The notes beneath the pieces are model-generated. The model ran no database searches, was not told the origin of the DNA, and was given only the letters and a program-made list of their open reading frames with translations. DNA of 48,417 nucleotides from Bacteroidales bacterium (GTDB taxonomy: Bacteria > Bacteroidota > Bacteroidia > Bacteroidales > ML635J-15). How positions within the stretch are numbered: position 1 is the stretch's first letter; each line of letters opens with the position of its first letter. A program made the translations under genes and the position numbers. The stretch is from the NCBI GenBank assembly GCA_003249955.1, contig QKHS01000067.1:1-48417 (forward strand), given 5' to 3'. Positions 9,260 to 19,331 of this stretch are shown one piece after another.

Positions 9260-9964
9260 CTACTTTGAATAAAGATTTAGCTGAATGCCAGCCATAAAAG
9301 GAGACCTTGAATAATTGCTGTTTTCATTTGAAAAGCCGGAAATCCATTCGCCGAATGAATAGTTAAAAATTATTGCAATATTATTATAGCCGGCTCTTAT
9401 AAAGAATCCGTATTCATCAGGGAATAAATAATATGGCTTTTTAAATCTGGCTTTCTGATTTAAATCTTTGGTTTTTAAATTATATTGAATCCCATAGTTA
9501 AAGGAATAGTTGTAAAAGCATCCTAAATCGGTAAAAATGCCCAGATTTCTATGGTCGGATTTTGCAAAATTTACACGTAAATATAAGCCTCCTGAAATAT
9601 AGTTATGAAAAGTAAAAACACTATTGTAAAAAGTCCCGGGATCGAACTTTTGTACAGAATCTTTTACAAGAACGGATCTTCGGCTTGAATAAGCAAGTTC
9701 GGCTCCGGCATCAATGATGTCAATAATTTTATATCTGTATGTATAGCCTGCAACAAAACGGCCTGAAAGTAATTCATTTTCAAGTCCGGGAGAAAACGCC
9801 AATGGTTTTGAATAATTTAAATAATAATATCCGAAATGTTTGTCGGCACAAGACCATTGAGTATCAGCCCCGTATATGTCTTTGTCTTTTACTGTCTCCG
9901 AATGACGTTGTCCAAAAACAAAACAGTTAATAAGCATCAGAATAAAAACACAAACAAATCTCAT
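9260..9964 (-). CDS. Outer-membrane beta-barrel-like hypothetical protein
   Basis: 234 aa with a signal peptide (MRFVCVFILMLINCFVFGQ). The mature part is rich in alternating aromatic and polar strands (RFVAGYTYRYKIID, GAELAYSS, ISGGLYLRVNFAKSD, FFIRAGYNNIAIIFNYSFG) and ends in AGIQLNLYSK, as expected of an 8- to 12-strand outer-membrane barrel. I cannot assign a named family. It is the first gene of a two-gene unit with the DUF4159 protein (6-base gap). A TATATTTG -7 element lies just upstream of the start, right after the terminator of the preceding carboxypeptidase gene. Confidence 0.75.
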   Translation of the reverse strand: MRFVCVFILMLINCFVFGQRHSETVKDKDIYGADTQWSCADKHFGYYYLNYSKPLAFSPGLENELLSGRFVAGYTYRYKIIDIIDAGAELAYSSRRSVLVKDSVQKFDPGTFYNSVFTFHNYISGGLYLRVNFAKSDHRNLGIFTDLGCFYNYSFNYGIQYNLKTKDLNQKARFKKPYYLFPDEYGFFIRAGYNNIAIIFNYSFGEWISGFSNENSNYSRSPFMAGIQLNLYSK

Positions 9965-9979
9965 TATTTAATTTTTTCA

Positions 9980-9987
9980 CAAATATA
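9980..9987 (-). promoter_or_regulatory. -7 element for the barrel/DUF4159 operon
   Basis: The minus strand reads TATATTTG about 16 bases upstream of the ATG at 9964, which implies a very short leader. A TTTG lies only 14 bases upstream of it, shorter than the usual spacer, so the -33 assignment is uncertain. Confidence 0.4.
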
Positions 9988-10002
9988 GTTATTTATTAAA
10001 TC

Positions 10003-10026
10003 AAAAAAGCGGCATAAAGCCGCTTT
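10003..10026 (-). terminator. Intrinsic terminator of the 1814-aa carboxypeptidase gene
   Basis: Perfect stem AAAGCGGC / GCCGCTTT with a 5-base loop, followed on the minus strand by a T run (TTTTTTGA). It sits 20 bases after the stop at 10047. Confidence 0.85.
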
Positions 10027-10046
10027 CTCAATCATGTGTCAGTCAT

Positions 10047-13000
10047 TTATTTTATTACAACCCTGAGATTGTTTATTGCGTCTCCCTGTAAAACTTTTAT
10101 CAGGTAAACACCGGAGTTAAGCTTTTCTGAAATCTCCACAGACTTGCTGCATAATTTTTCTTCAAAACATAATCTGCCGGTTGCATCAAAAACCTGAACC
10201 ATAGTTATTTCCTGTTCCGATTCAATATAAAATATATCTGAAGCCGGGTTAGGATAAACAGACAGTGATGAAACCATATCGGTATTAACAAGAGTCTGAA
10301 CCTGAACTTCTGCTGTTCCGGTGTTCATACATCCGTTATCGTCAACAACAGCAACAGAATATATTCCGGCAGTGAGGCCGTCATTTATCAGTTCGTGTGT
10401 ATTGTTTGACCAGTTTATTGTAAAAGGACCGGTACCTTCGGTTATTTCCAGAGTAATCTGTCCGTCACTCATTCCGATACCGGACTCGTTGACAATTGTG
10501 AAACCAAGTTGCGGTCTTGAAAATACCGTAATATAGCCGGCAATTGACAACTGATCAGTTCCGTCAGAATTTGAAACGCTAAGGCTTACTGTATATGTTC
10601 CGGGACTTGCATAAGTGTGAACAGGGTTGGTTTCAGAGCTTGTTTCAGAATCATCTCCGAAATCCCATAACCATGTATCCGGATTATTTGTGCTTAAGTC
10701 TGTAAAGTTAACGGTGAGAGTCCCGCAGGCTTCGGTATTATCGGCTTCAAAATTTGCGACAGGTGGTACAGGGGCACCTTCCTGAGATACTACTATGCAT
10801 GCTTCTGCTGCACAGCCCCTTGATTCAGTAACTGTAACACAATATTCTCCTGCAGTTAGTCCGCTGATGGTTTCAGAAGCTCCGGCATTATTCCACACAA
10901 AAATGTAAGGCATTAATCCCCCGTTGGCAGAAACTGAAGCAGTTCCGTCATTACCGGATATACTCTCTTCTGTCATCGACATTGAAAGTACTGGTGTTTC
11001 TCCGACAGTAACAAAGTCTGTTACAGAATATGTGTCATTGCCATATTCATTTGCTGCTACAAGGCTTACAGAGTATTCGCCGGCAGTTAGATAAGTGTGA
11101 ACAGGATTTTGGCCGTTAGAAGTGTTGCCGTCTCCGAAGTCCCATGCCCATGATGTAGGATTATTGTTGCTTAAATCAGTAAAACTGACAGTCAGATTAT
11201 CGCATCCGTGAACTTCGTCAGCATTAAAGCCGGCGACAGGAGCAGAACCTGAAGTGTTAACAGTAGCACCTGCATATGCTGTACATCCGTTGGCATCCAT
11301 AACAGTAACTGAATAATACCCCCCGGTAAGATTATCCAGAGTCATACTGCTTCCTGAAGTATTTGTTGCTCCTGACGGAGACCATATTCCTGAGAAAGGA
11401 GAAGTGCCACCGGTCATGTTTACGGTTACGCTGCCATCATTTGCACCTGCAGAACTTTCATCTGTTGATGTTGCATTTGCTGTAAGTGCCGGATAAATTT
11501 CAACTGTTGCCGATCCCTGATTTCCCCAGCAACCCTGAGCAGATTGCGCTCTGAAATAATATGTTCCGCTTGCTGAAACATCCTGAGAAGCAGATGCTGT
11601 GATGGTGCTTGTTCCGTTATTTGTTGTGTTCTGCCAATAGATTGTACCACCTGTACCACCTGTAGCATTTAATGTAACAGATCCGCCACATTGTGTTCCG
11701 CCACCTGTAACTGTAATATCCGAAGGTAACGGATTTATGGTAACTGTTGCCGACCCCTGATTTCCCCAGCAACCCTGTGCAGATTGCGCTCTGAAATAAT
11801 ATGTGCCTGTTGCAGAAACATCCTGAGAAGAAGATGCTGTAGCAGTGCTTGTCCCGTTATCTGTTGTATTCTGCCAGTAAATAGTTCCGCCTGTTCCACC
11901 TGTAGCATTCAGAGTTACAGATCCTCCGCATTGTGTTCCTCCTCCGGTTACACTAACGCCTGACGGAACAGAATTGATGGTAACAGATGCCGACCCCTGA
12001 TTTCCCCAGCAACCCTGGGCAGATTGTGCTCTGAAATAATATGTGCCTGTTGCAGAAACATCCTGAGAAGAAGATGCTGTAGCAGTGCTTGTTCCGTTAT
12101 CTGTTGTATTCTGCCAGTAAATAGTTCCACCTGTTCCGCCTGTGGCATTTAAAGTCATTGATCCGCCACACTGTGTTCCGCCACCTGTAACCGTAACATC
12201 TGTTGGTAATGAATTAATTGTAGCTGTTACAGGAGTTCTTGCACTAATACAAGGTACGTTATATTCTACTTCCCAGTCGTAAAAATAGTAATAGTAAGCC
12301 AGATTAGAAGCAGTATTGTCGTTTATACTTACAACGCCGTCAATTTCGTAAGGATATGAACCTCCTGCTGTATTTCTGTAAAGATTAGGAGATGCCGGTC
12401 CTAGAAGTTTATATCCGGTTCCTGCCGGGACATCAAAATTAAGCGTGACTCTTGCTCCGCCTGTAGGAACGCTTACAGTAGCTGAAGCAATAGTAACATC
12501 TGAACTGTTTTTGAGAGTAATGGTCTTGTTTGCAGTCGCTCCCGAATACATATAAACTGAAACAATAGTAAAATCCTGTTCTGCATCGAAAATCAAACCG
12601 TGAACATTTGTGTTTGTAAAGTAACCGCCTGTTCCGATTGAGTTATTTGCAGCACCTGCATTATCCGTAATCAGATTTTCAATTTCTGACTGAACATATA
12701 ATGTCGTTGTACTGTTGAATAATGTTGAATAAGAGTTCCCTGTTGTAACCTGATTTCCGTTGGTTGCAGCATCATACCAGCTTAATGTCCCTGACCCTGT
12801 CGCGCTTAGGTTTAATGTGGCAGCTCCGCATGCACTGGCACCTGTAGTTGTTGGTGCAACAGGCATATCTACAGTTATCATATCGGTTACACTATACACG
12901 TCTGTACCATATGCATTTGTTGCAGTAAGCGATACCGTATAAGTTCCGTTTGCTGTATATGTGTATTGAGGATCTTGTTCTGTGGAAGTTCCGCCGTCAC

Positions 13001-15491
13001 CGAAATTCCATAACCATGAAGTTGCTGCTGTGGATTGATCGTTAAACTGAACTTCTCCGGTACATGTTGATGTTACGTCTGAAGTGAAATCCGCAGTTGG
13101 AGGATCTGTTGTGGAATAACAGGATATTTCGGCAATCCATCCGGATTCATTAGTGTTTACATCTGAGCTGAAATATATTGTTAATGCTCCTGAAGCGTCA
13201 GAAGATGTAACTACTCCATTTGTGCCGATAACAGTATAATCAGTTCCGCAATAAGTTCCTATTTCGGTAGCTGAAGTATTTTCCCCATCATATATTGTTA
13301 TGTAGTCATAACACGAAGTTCCGTTTGGTTCCAGATTTAAACTGCTGAAACTTAATCTTACAAAAGCTCCCGGAGTAGAAGGGTAAATGGTATGGGTATA
13401 AGTAAGATTATCGCCGTAGTTGGAATCCCCGCCTGAATCTTTAAATAATCCGCTGCACCTGGTTGAAGTTCCGTCCGACATAATAAGGTCTGATTCCGTA
13501 ACCGTGATGTATGCTGTTTTTGTCTCTGTATCCGAACCATAAGCGTTTGTTGCAATAAGCGTAACGTCGTATGTCCCGGGAGTATTATAAACTATTGATG
13601 GGTTTTGCGATGCAGAAGTAGCCGGAGTTCCTCCGTCAAAAGTCCATGACCAGGATGTTGCTCCGTTTGTGCTTAAATCTGTAAATACGACAGTTGATCC
13701 TTGCGAAACGCTGGTTACATTTGCAGAAAAATCTGCAACAGGAGGTATTGCCGGAGAAACAGTTATGTAATCAGTTTTTAACTCAGATACTGTACATCCG
13801 CCGCTTACAATCTCCATAGTTACATCATATGTGCCTGCAGTAGCATATGAAACTGCCGGAGGAGTTGTAACTGCACTTGTCCCCGGAGTTCCGCCTTCAA
13901 ATGTCCATTGAGTTGAAGTTACTGTTCCGCTTGTTGAATTTGTAAAACTGACTGATTGCCCTTCGAAAATATTTAAAGGCGTTCCGGAGAAGTCAGGTAC
14001 TGCAACCCCATTCGGGACAAGACTAACATCAAGTCTTGTAGAATTATCATTGGTTACAGTTACAGGCAAAGTTTTGCTCAGGTAACCTGTTTTTGAAAAT
14101 GTAACATTGTATGTTCCTGCATAAATAGGCCTGTGATAATTGCCAACCGGTGCAGAAGAGTAAACAAATGAATTATCAGTATCGTGGCCTGTTATTTCTA
14201 CTTTAACATCAGATAAAGCAGTTCCGGTACAAGCATCTGTGACAATACCCCTGAAACCGTAAAGCGCCTGTTCCATGTAAAGCAACATTGCATCCCGGTT
14301 ATAACCCCAGTATGTTACAAGATTCTCTGTTCCCAGAAGCTTGGTATCAGAAATTTCCAAAGTTACTTCTCTGCAGTTTCTGTAATAATTCATATAATCC
14401 TGACGGGAACCATAAGCATAATACCAGTCAGCTCCATGTGTAACCCCGGTGGTATTATTTCCACCTGTGTACATAGAGCCGGGTCCTTCAAAATAAGTGT
14501 CAGGAGCATTGATTTCTACCTCATCAGCATAAACAAAAGAAACATAATACCACCAGTTATTGTCTGCATGCGGATTGTCTGCACTTAACCATGTGTCCCA
14601 TGGATAATTAACGCATTCTGTCCCGCCATGAGTATTGGCAGACATTACAAAGTCATGATTTGCTGCATAATCCATCATACACTGTGTTTCTGTCTGAATA
14701 GCATATTCGGTAGTCCCACCATCAGGCCTGGGAAAGCTCCTGTTTAAATCTGCACCGGCAGTACTCACGTGATTGTAACGACGGGCAGTGGAAACAGAAG
14801 TTCCTCCGGTTGAACCATAAAATGTTCCGTCAGGATTTGCAAGCGGGTTAATATATATTTCCATGTTTTGTACCAGATTAGTTACTTCGGCATTTGTCCC
14901 GTAATTTGACAACAGGTAATCAGCCATTCTAAGTAACATAATATATCCTGTTGTTTCATCTCCGTGCATGGTTCCGCTCCACCAGAATTCAGGTTCATCT
15001 TCAGGCGTATTGATGTTATCAGAAATTACGAGACATTTTATAGGATATCCGTCATTTGACGTTCCTATGGTTTCAAGTTTACATAAAGTCGGATAATTGG
15101 TTACAAAATTATCAAGCATCTGAAGATAAACGGCATGAGTCGGATACCTGTCCCAGCTTGCCATCTGTGCAACAGTTGTTGCCATATTTAATGCCTTTGA
15201 AGAATTGTAGTAGTCGTAAACAGGAGTGAAATCAATCCCATAAGACAGAAAAACTTCGAATTCCGGCGAATTGGCATAAGCATAAACCTGCCCGTTTTTG
15301 AATCCGTCAACCGATATATGATTAAACAAATCCATCATAGTCGCATTTTCAGGCTGAGGGAAACTAAAATATATTTCGCCTCTTTCACTAAGCTTTTGCT
15401 GTGCAAATTCCATTTCAGGACTAATTGTAACCTGTCCGGATACAATTCCTGTAAATAAAATAAAAAACAATCCTAAAGTAAAATTTCTCAT
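10047..15491 (-). CDS. M14 zinc carboxypeptidase with CUB, PKD, Ig and SprB-like modules and T9SS sorting domain
   Basis: 1814 aa, signal peptide 1-19. The M14 domain (about 110-410) shows the zinc and catalytic residues H176 and E179 in MHGDET, the substrate-binding DLNR motif (R251), H288 in ANTHGG and the catalytic E379 in TLEISD, so it should be an active metallocarboxypeptidase. Then follow a carboxypeptidase regulatory-like domain (about 412-490), two PKD domains, a CUB domain (about 672-790), a PKD, an unnamed beta module (about 924-1084), three nearly identical 80-aa Ig-like repeats (about 1095-1335), and alternating SprB-like and PKD domains. It ends in a type A T9SS domain (VYPNPASDIFYIESE ... 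LRVVIK). It is predicted to be exported by T9SS and attached to the surface or secreted. It is a paralogue of the 908-aa gene directly upstream. Confidence 0.93.
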   Translation of the reverse strand: MRNFTLGLFFILFTGIVSGQVTISPEMEFAQQKLSERGEIYFSFPQPENATMMDLFNHISVDGFKNGQVYAYANSPEFEVFLSYGIDFTPVYDYYNSSKALNMATTVAQMASWDRYPTHAVYLQMLDNFVTNYPTLCKLETIGTSNDGYPIKCLVISDNINTPEDEPEFWWSGTMHGDETTGYIMLLRMADYLLSNYGTNAEVTNLVQNMEIYINPLANPDGTFYGSTGGTSVSTARRYNHVSTAGADLNRSFPRPDGGTTEYAIQTETQCMMDYAANHDFVMSANTHGGTECVNYPWDTWLSADNPHADNNWWYYVSFVYADEVEINAPDTYFEGPGSMYTGGNNTTGVTHGADWYYAYGSRQDYMNYYRNCREVTLEISDTKLLGTENLVTYWGYNRDAMLLYMEQALYGFRGIVTDACTGTALSDVKVEITGHDTDNSFVYSSAPVGNYHRPIYAGTYNVTFSKTGYLSKTLPVTVTNDNSTRLDVSLVPNGVAVPDFSGTPLNIFEGQSVSFTNSTSGTVTSTQWTFEGGTPGTSAVTTPPAVSYATAGTYDVTMEIVSGGCTVSELKTDYITVSPAIPPVADFSANVTSVSQGSTVVFTDLSTNGATSWSWTFDGGTPATSASQNPSIVYNTPGTYDVTLIATNAYGSDTETKTAYITVTESDLIMSDGTSTRCSGLFKDSGGDSNYGDNLTYTHTIYPSTPGAFVRLSFSSLNLEPNGTSCYDYITIYDGENTSATEIGTYCGTDYTVIGTNGVVTSSDASGALTIYFSSDVNTNESGWIAEISCYSTTDPPTADFTSDVTSTCTGEVQFNDQSTAATSWLWNFGDGGTSTEQDPQYTYTANGTYTVSLTATNAYGTDVYSVTDMITVDMPVAPTTTGASACGAATLNLSATGSGTLSWYDAATNGNQVTTGNSYSTLFNSTTTLYVQSEIENLITDNAGAANNSIGTGGYFTNTNVHGLIFDAEQDFTIVSVYMYSGATANKTITLKNSSDVTIASATVSVPTGGARVTLNFDVPAGTGYKLLGPASPNLYRNTAGGSYPYEIDGVVSINDNTASNLAYYYYFYDWEVEYNVPCISARTPVTATINSLPTDVTVTGGGTQCGGSMTLNATGGTGGTIYWQNTTDNGTSTATASSSQDVSATGTYYFRAQSAQGCWGNQGSASVTINSVPSGVSVTGGGTQCGGSVTLNATGGTGGTIYWQNTTDNGTSTATASSSQDVSATGTYYFRAQSAQGCWGNQGSATVTINPLPSDITVTGGGTQCGGSVTLNATGGTGGTIYWQNTTNNGTSTITASASQDVSASGTYYFRAQSAQGCWGNQGSATVEIYPALTANATSTDESSAGANDGSVTVNMTGGTSPFSGIWSPSGATNTSGSSMTLDNLTGGYYSVTVMDANGCTAYAGATVNTSGSAPVAGFNADEVHGCDNLTVSFTDLSNNNPTSWAWDFGDGNTSNGQNPVHTYLTAGEYSVSLVAANEYGNDTYSVTDFVTVGETPVLSMSMTEESISGNDGTASVSANGGLMPYIFVWNNAGASETISGLTAGEYCVTVTESRGCAAEACIVVSQEGAPVPPVANFEADNTEACGTLTVNFTDLSTNNPDTWLWDFGDDSETSSETNPVHTYASPGTYTVSLSVSNSDGTDQLSIAGYITVFSRPQLGFTIVNESGIGMSDGQITLEITEGTGPFTINWSNNTHELINDGLTAGIYSVAVVDDNGCMNTGTAEVQVQTLVNTDMVSSLSVYPNPASDIFYIESEQEITMVQVFDATGRLCFEEKLCSKSVEISEKLNSGVYLIKVLQGDAINNLRVVIK
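11486..12205 (-). repeat. Three tandem 240-bp repeats inside the 1814-aa carboxypeptidase
   Basis: The block encoding GCWGNQGSA recurs at 11521, 11761 and 12001, exactly 240 bases apart. Each unit encodes an Ig-like domain starting TGGGTQCGGS and containing GGTIYWQNTT and GTYYFRAQSAQGCWGNQG. The three copies are almost identical in protein and very similar in DNA, pointing to recent tandem duplication. Confidence 0.9.
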
Positions 15492-15503
15492 AACACTAAA
15501 TGT

Positions 15504-18319
15504 TTAATTCTTTGTAAGTTTGGTAATAGTTTTTGTATTGTCTGAATAAGTTATTTCAAGTATATAAATGCCCGGTTTTAGTTCTGATATATTTATACGT
15601 TGTTCATTTCAGTTACTGTTTTACCGGTTATATCTATTAATCTGATATTCTGAATTTCGTTTTCGCTGGTAACCATAACATTATTGATTGCAGGATTAGG
15701 GAAAACAGAAGCACCGTGGATATAGTCAGAAGAAATGCCGGTAGTTACTGTTACCTGAATCGTAAATTCGTCCGATCCGCAACTGCTGGTTGCCGTTAGC
15801 TTTATTATATAATCTCCGTCCTGTAGGTATTGATGGCTTGGATTGGAATCGGTTGAACCGGTCCCGTCACCGAAGTCCCAGAGATATGAGTCTGCTGCAG
15901 AAGAAGTATTGGTGAAAGTTGCATATCCGATTCCGTCAATAACGTAATCAAAGCTTGCTTCGGGATTTTGATTTACATAAATATTAAGCGGAGTTCTCTC
16001 TGAGTAACAGTCAGGCATTTTTATCTGCCAGTCGTAAAAATATGCATAATATCTGTTCCCGTCATTCCACCACACAACATTGCTTTCGGTAATTGAAATT
16101 ATTCCGCCGATATTATACGGATACGGAAATGTACTGAATATTCCTGTTGATCCGCGATATAAACCGGCAGTGGCAGAGCAGCCTAACCGCATCCCGTTAC
16201 CTGAAGGTAAACTAAAATTAAGATTTACTGTCTGCATCCCGTCTTCAACATAGAATTCCTGACTATAAATCGTTCCGCCCTCAGAGTCACGCAAATAAAT
16301 TGTTCTGTTCCCTGCTCCCTGTGCATATACTTTCACACTTTTAAGAAGACATTCCTGAGTACAGTTAAAAACTAAATAGTTGTCATCAGTAACATACGAA
16401 CCTCCTTCGGAATTATCAGATTCTCCGCCTGAATATATTTCACCCGTAGTGACCTCCTGTATATAATAAGTGGTTGTCTCGTTTAAAACCGGCGTGGTAT
16501 AAGATGACCCTGTGTGAAAACCGGTTTCATCATTAATATTGTTAAACCATAATAAATCTCCCGAAGTTCCGTATTCAGCAGTAACAGAACCTGATGCTTC
16601 ACATATAACATAATCCGGAACGTTATCCAGTTGGGAAAAGTTAACACTTATGTATTCTGTCTTTATCACAGAATCTTCGCCGTGTTCATTTTCAGCAAAA
16701 AGCTTAACAGTGTAAATACCGTTGGAATTATAAGCATGTACCGGATTTTCGAGGTTTGAGTTAGTACCATCACCAAAGTCCCATAAATATACAGTTGATG
16801 CAGAAGCTTCGGATGTGTTGGTAAACTGAATTTCGGGATTACAATCAATATTCTGGGTGTTTGAAACAAAATCTGCAGTAGGAGCCACGGATTCAAGATT
16901 TACCAATTCTACATCGAGAACAGTTGATTCGTAATTTGAAATATTGATATCAAAAGTTTTTGATTTATATCCGGGAGCTGAATAAGTAACCGAATATGTA
17001 CCTTCAAATAAATATCTGTAATAATCACCGTGTAAAGGGAATGAGTAAACATGTGAATTAAGGTAATCATGGCTGTTCACAAAAACCATGGCTTCTAATG
17101 GTTCATGTGTAACAGAATCCGTAACAATCCCTCTTAGTCCGTATGTTGCCTGCTCCAAATAGTCCAGTAAAGCCTGGCGGTTATAATTCCAATATGCCGG
17201 TAACTCGTCCGAATCGACTAATTTTACAGAACTTAATTCCATTGTAACTTCCCGACAATTTTGAAAGTAATTCATATAATCCTGTCTCCCGCCTGTTATT
17301 GTGTACCATGCATATCCGTTGGTAACACCGTTGTCTTCGTCAGTAAAGTAGCCTGCCGGAGAATTTGTCTGAGCATTGTCGGCATACTCGCGGCATACAA
17401 AATCCCACCAGTCATTATCTGCCGGTAAAGTTGAATATGTGTCAAAAGGATAATTCATAACTTCTGCTCCGCTATGAGAATTTCCACCCATTACAAAATT
17501 TCTTTGTTCAGCAAATTCCATATAATGAGACGTTTCAGTGCCATAGGATTCCCCGTCGGGATGGTCTCCTGCCAAAGGATCGGGATAGTTGCGGTTTAAA
17601 TCGATATCCTGGGCATTGTTCCTGCGCGAACCTGAGACATCGCTGTCTCCACCATAATATGTGCCGTCGGGATTGGCTAACGGGCTTATATAAATCTGTA
17701 AATTATTTACGAGGTTTGTAACCTGTGAATCGGTACCGTAATTACTCAACAAATAATCGGCTAACCTTAAAAACATCATCCCTCCAACTAATTCGTCACC
17801 ATGAATCTGTCCTGAATACAGGAATTCGGGTTCTGCTTCGTCATAATTTACGTTGTCAGAAATTTTTAAAACCAGTAATAATCTGCCATCTGTAGAATAT
17901 CCTATAGTATCAAGTTTGCATATTGCCGGATAATCAGCAGCATAATCCTGCATCATCTCTACGTAAACCCCGTAAACAGGGTATTTGTCCCATGATGCCA
18001 TTTGTGCTGTCGTTGTTGCCATGTTAAGAGCTTTGTTACGGGAATAATAACTTTCTACAGGAGAAAACTTTTTCCCGCTGAGCATAAAACGGCCGAATTG
18101 CTTTTTGTTTGCGTACGCATAAACAGTTGTACCGTCATATGAATCAATTGACATAATATCCGAAAATTCAGCAATTTCATCAGTCGTTGCTTCAAACTGG
18201 ATATAAATTTCTCCTCTGTTTTCCAAAACAGAAAGTACAAACTCATCATTATAAGTCTGTCCTGTCATGGAAATACCTATAAATGTGATTAAAAATAAAA
18301 CAAGTATTTTTTTCATCAA
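15504..18319 (-). CDS. M14 zinc carboxypeptidase with PKD domains; C-terminal T9SS domain frameshifted
   Basis: The uninterrupted frame is 15593-18319 (908 aa); I extend the feature to 15504 to include the frameshifted tail. Signal peptide 1-20. The M14 residues are H173 and E176 (IHGDEL), R243 (LNRNYP), H282 (NSHSG) and E361 (TMELSS), all present, so the enzyme domain looks intact. Then come a regulatory-like domain, a PKD, an unnamed beta module (about 613-778), a second PKD and the start of a T9SS domain (VFPNPAINNVMVTSENE). The frame stops at 15593. After a one-base shift at about 15599 the same strand continues as RINISELKPGIYILE and ends KLTKN at 15504, exactly the missing half of the sorting domain. 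The corrected end lies 12 bases before the next M14 gene, supporting one operon. It may be a natural mutation or a sequencing error. Confidence 0.88.
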
Positions 18320-18493
18320 ATCCTTATAAATAACAATGTCTAAATTTAAGTAAAATTATAACTCCCGCTGTCAGGGTTACGGCACTTTTTATATTTCAGC
18401 ACCGAAAAGACGCATAAAATTAAGTTTTGGTTGAACTAAAACATCATTTTTTGTTAAAAATAATAAAAAAACATGTGAAAATAATATTCAACT

Positions 18494-18523
18494 TTTGTCA
18501 ATCAATTAAAACAACTAAATTTG
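18494..18523 (+). promoter_or_regulatory. Bacteroidota promoter for the DUF2520-kdsC-ubiA-maf operon
   Basis: TTTG (18494-18497), an 18-base spacer, then TAAATTTG (18516-18523), a perfect TAnnTTTG. The start codon at 18543 follows about 19 bases later. The remaining part of the 223-base gap (18320-18493) should hold the divergent promoter of the 908-aa gene, for which I found no clear match. Confidence 0.75.
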
Positions 18524-18542
18524 TGATAGAAAATTCGGTTTA

Positions 18543-19331
18543 ATGATTAATTCAGTTGTTGTATTAGGTTCGGGGAAAGTTTCTTATCATTTGGTGAGAG
18601 CTTTGTTAAGAAGCGGCATCAATATCAAACAGATTTTCAGCAGGAATAATAATACCGGATCTCAGCTTGCAGGTCTTGCAAATTGCGGATTTGTAAATGA
18701 AGTTTCGGATATTTTACCGGATGCGGATGCTTACATATTTTCTATGAATGATGATGCGGATAAAGTTGTATCGCAAAAGCTTAAAACCCGGAAGAATAAG
18801 ATTTTTATTCATACTGCAGGAAGTCTTGGCATGAATATTTTTGAAAGCAAAACCGAAAATTACGGAGTTTTTTATCCTTTCCAGACTTTTTCACAGTCAA
18901 CAGATCTGGATTTTTCAAAAGTGCCACTTTGTATTGAGGCTTCTAATCCCGAAACTCTTGAAAATTTGAAAATACTGTCAGAAAAGCTGTCGTGTAAGTA
19001 TTATGAAATAACAGAGGATAAAAGAAAAATACTTCATTTAACAGGTGTCTTTGCATGCAACTTTATGAATCATTGTGTTTATCTGGGAGAAGAAATTCTT
19101 AAAGGAGCGGATATTTCAGAAGAAATTATAAAACCGCTTCTTGAGCAAAGTTTTTACAAAATTCTTAGCCAGGGAGCTTTCAGCTCTCAGACAGGTCCGG
19201 CTTTACGAAATGATAAAATCAGCATGGAAAAACATTTGGAATATTTACAGGATAACAAAAATTTATCTGATATTTACAGTTTGTTAAGTGAAAGTATTTT
19301 TAAAACATATAATAAAGAAAATGGGGAATAA
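18543..19331 (+). CDS. Rossmann-like NAD(P)-binding protein with DUF2520
   Basis: 262 aa. The N-terminal Rossmann fold shows VVLGSGKVSYHLVRAL (residues 6-21, a GxGxxxxxL nucleotide-binding loop) and a beta-strand/HTAGSLG segment near 88-95. The C-terminal half fits DUF2520: FYPFQTFSQSTDLDF, EASNPETLENL and HLTGVFACNFMNHC, with GPALRNDK towards the end. The family resembles the F420/NADP oxidoreductase and 6-phosphogluconate dehydrogenase-like fold, but no reaction is established. It is first in a four-gene operon with kdsC, a UbiA-family prenyltransferase and maf, an arrangement I recall as common in Bacteroidota. The next gene's ATG overlaps its last 11 bases. Confidence 0.88.
   Translation: MINSVVVLGSGKVSYHLVRALLRSGINIKQIFSRNNNTGSQLAGLANCGFVNEVSDILPDADAYIFSMNDDADKVVSQKLKTRKNKIFIHTAGSLGMNIFESKTENYGVFYPFQTFSQSTDLDFSKVPLCIEASNPETLENLKILSEKLSCKYYEITEDKRKILHLTGVFACNFMNHCVYLGEEILKGADISEEIIKPLLEQSFYKILSQGAFSSQTGPALRNDKISMEKHLEYLQDNKNLSDIYSLLSESIFKTYNKENGE

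Noticed and set aside
15593-15610. Programmed -1 frameshift in the carboxypeptidase gene
   Set aside because: No slippery heptamer (X XXY YYZ) is visible at the shift point (AACAACGTA) and there is no clear downstream stimulator; a mutation or sequence error is more likely.
19288-19320. GTG start for kdsC
   Set aside because: It would overlap the DUF2520 gene by 44 bases; the ATG at 19321 gives the family-typical N-terminus.
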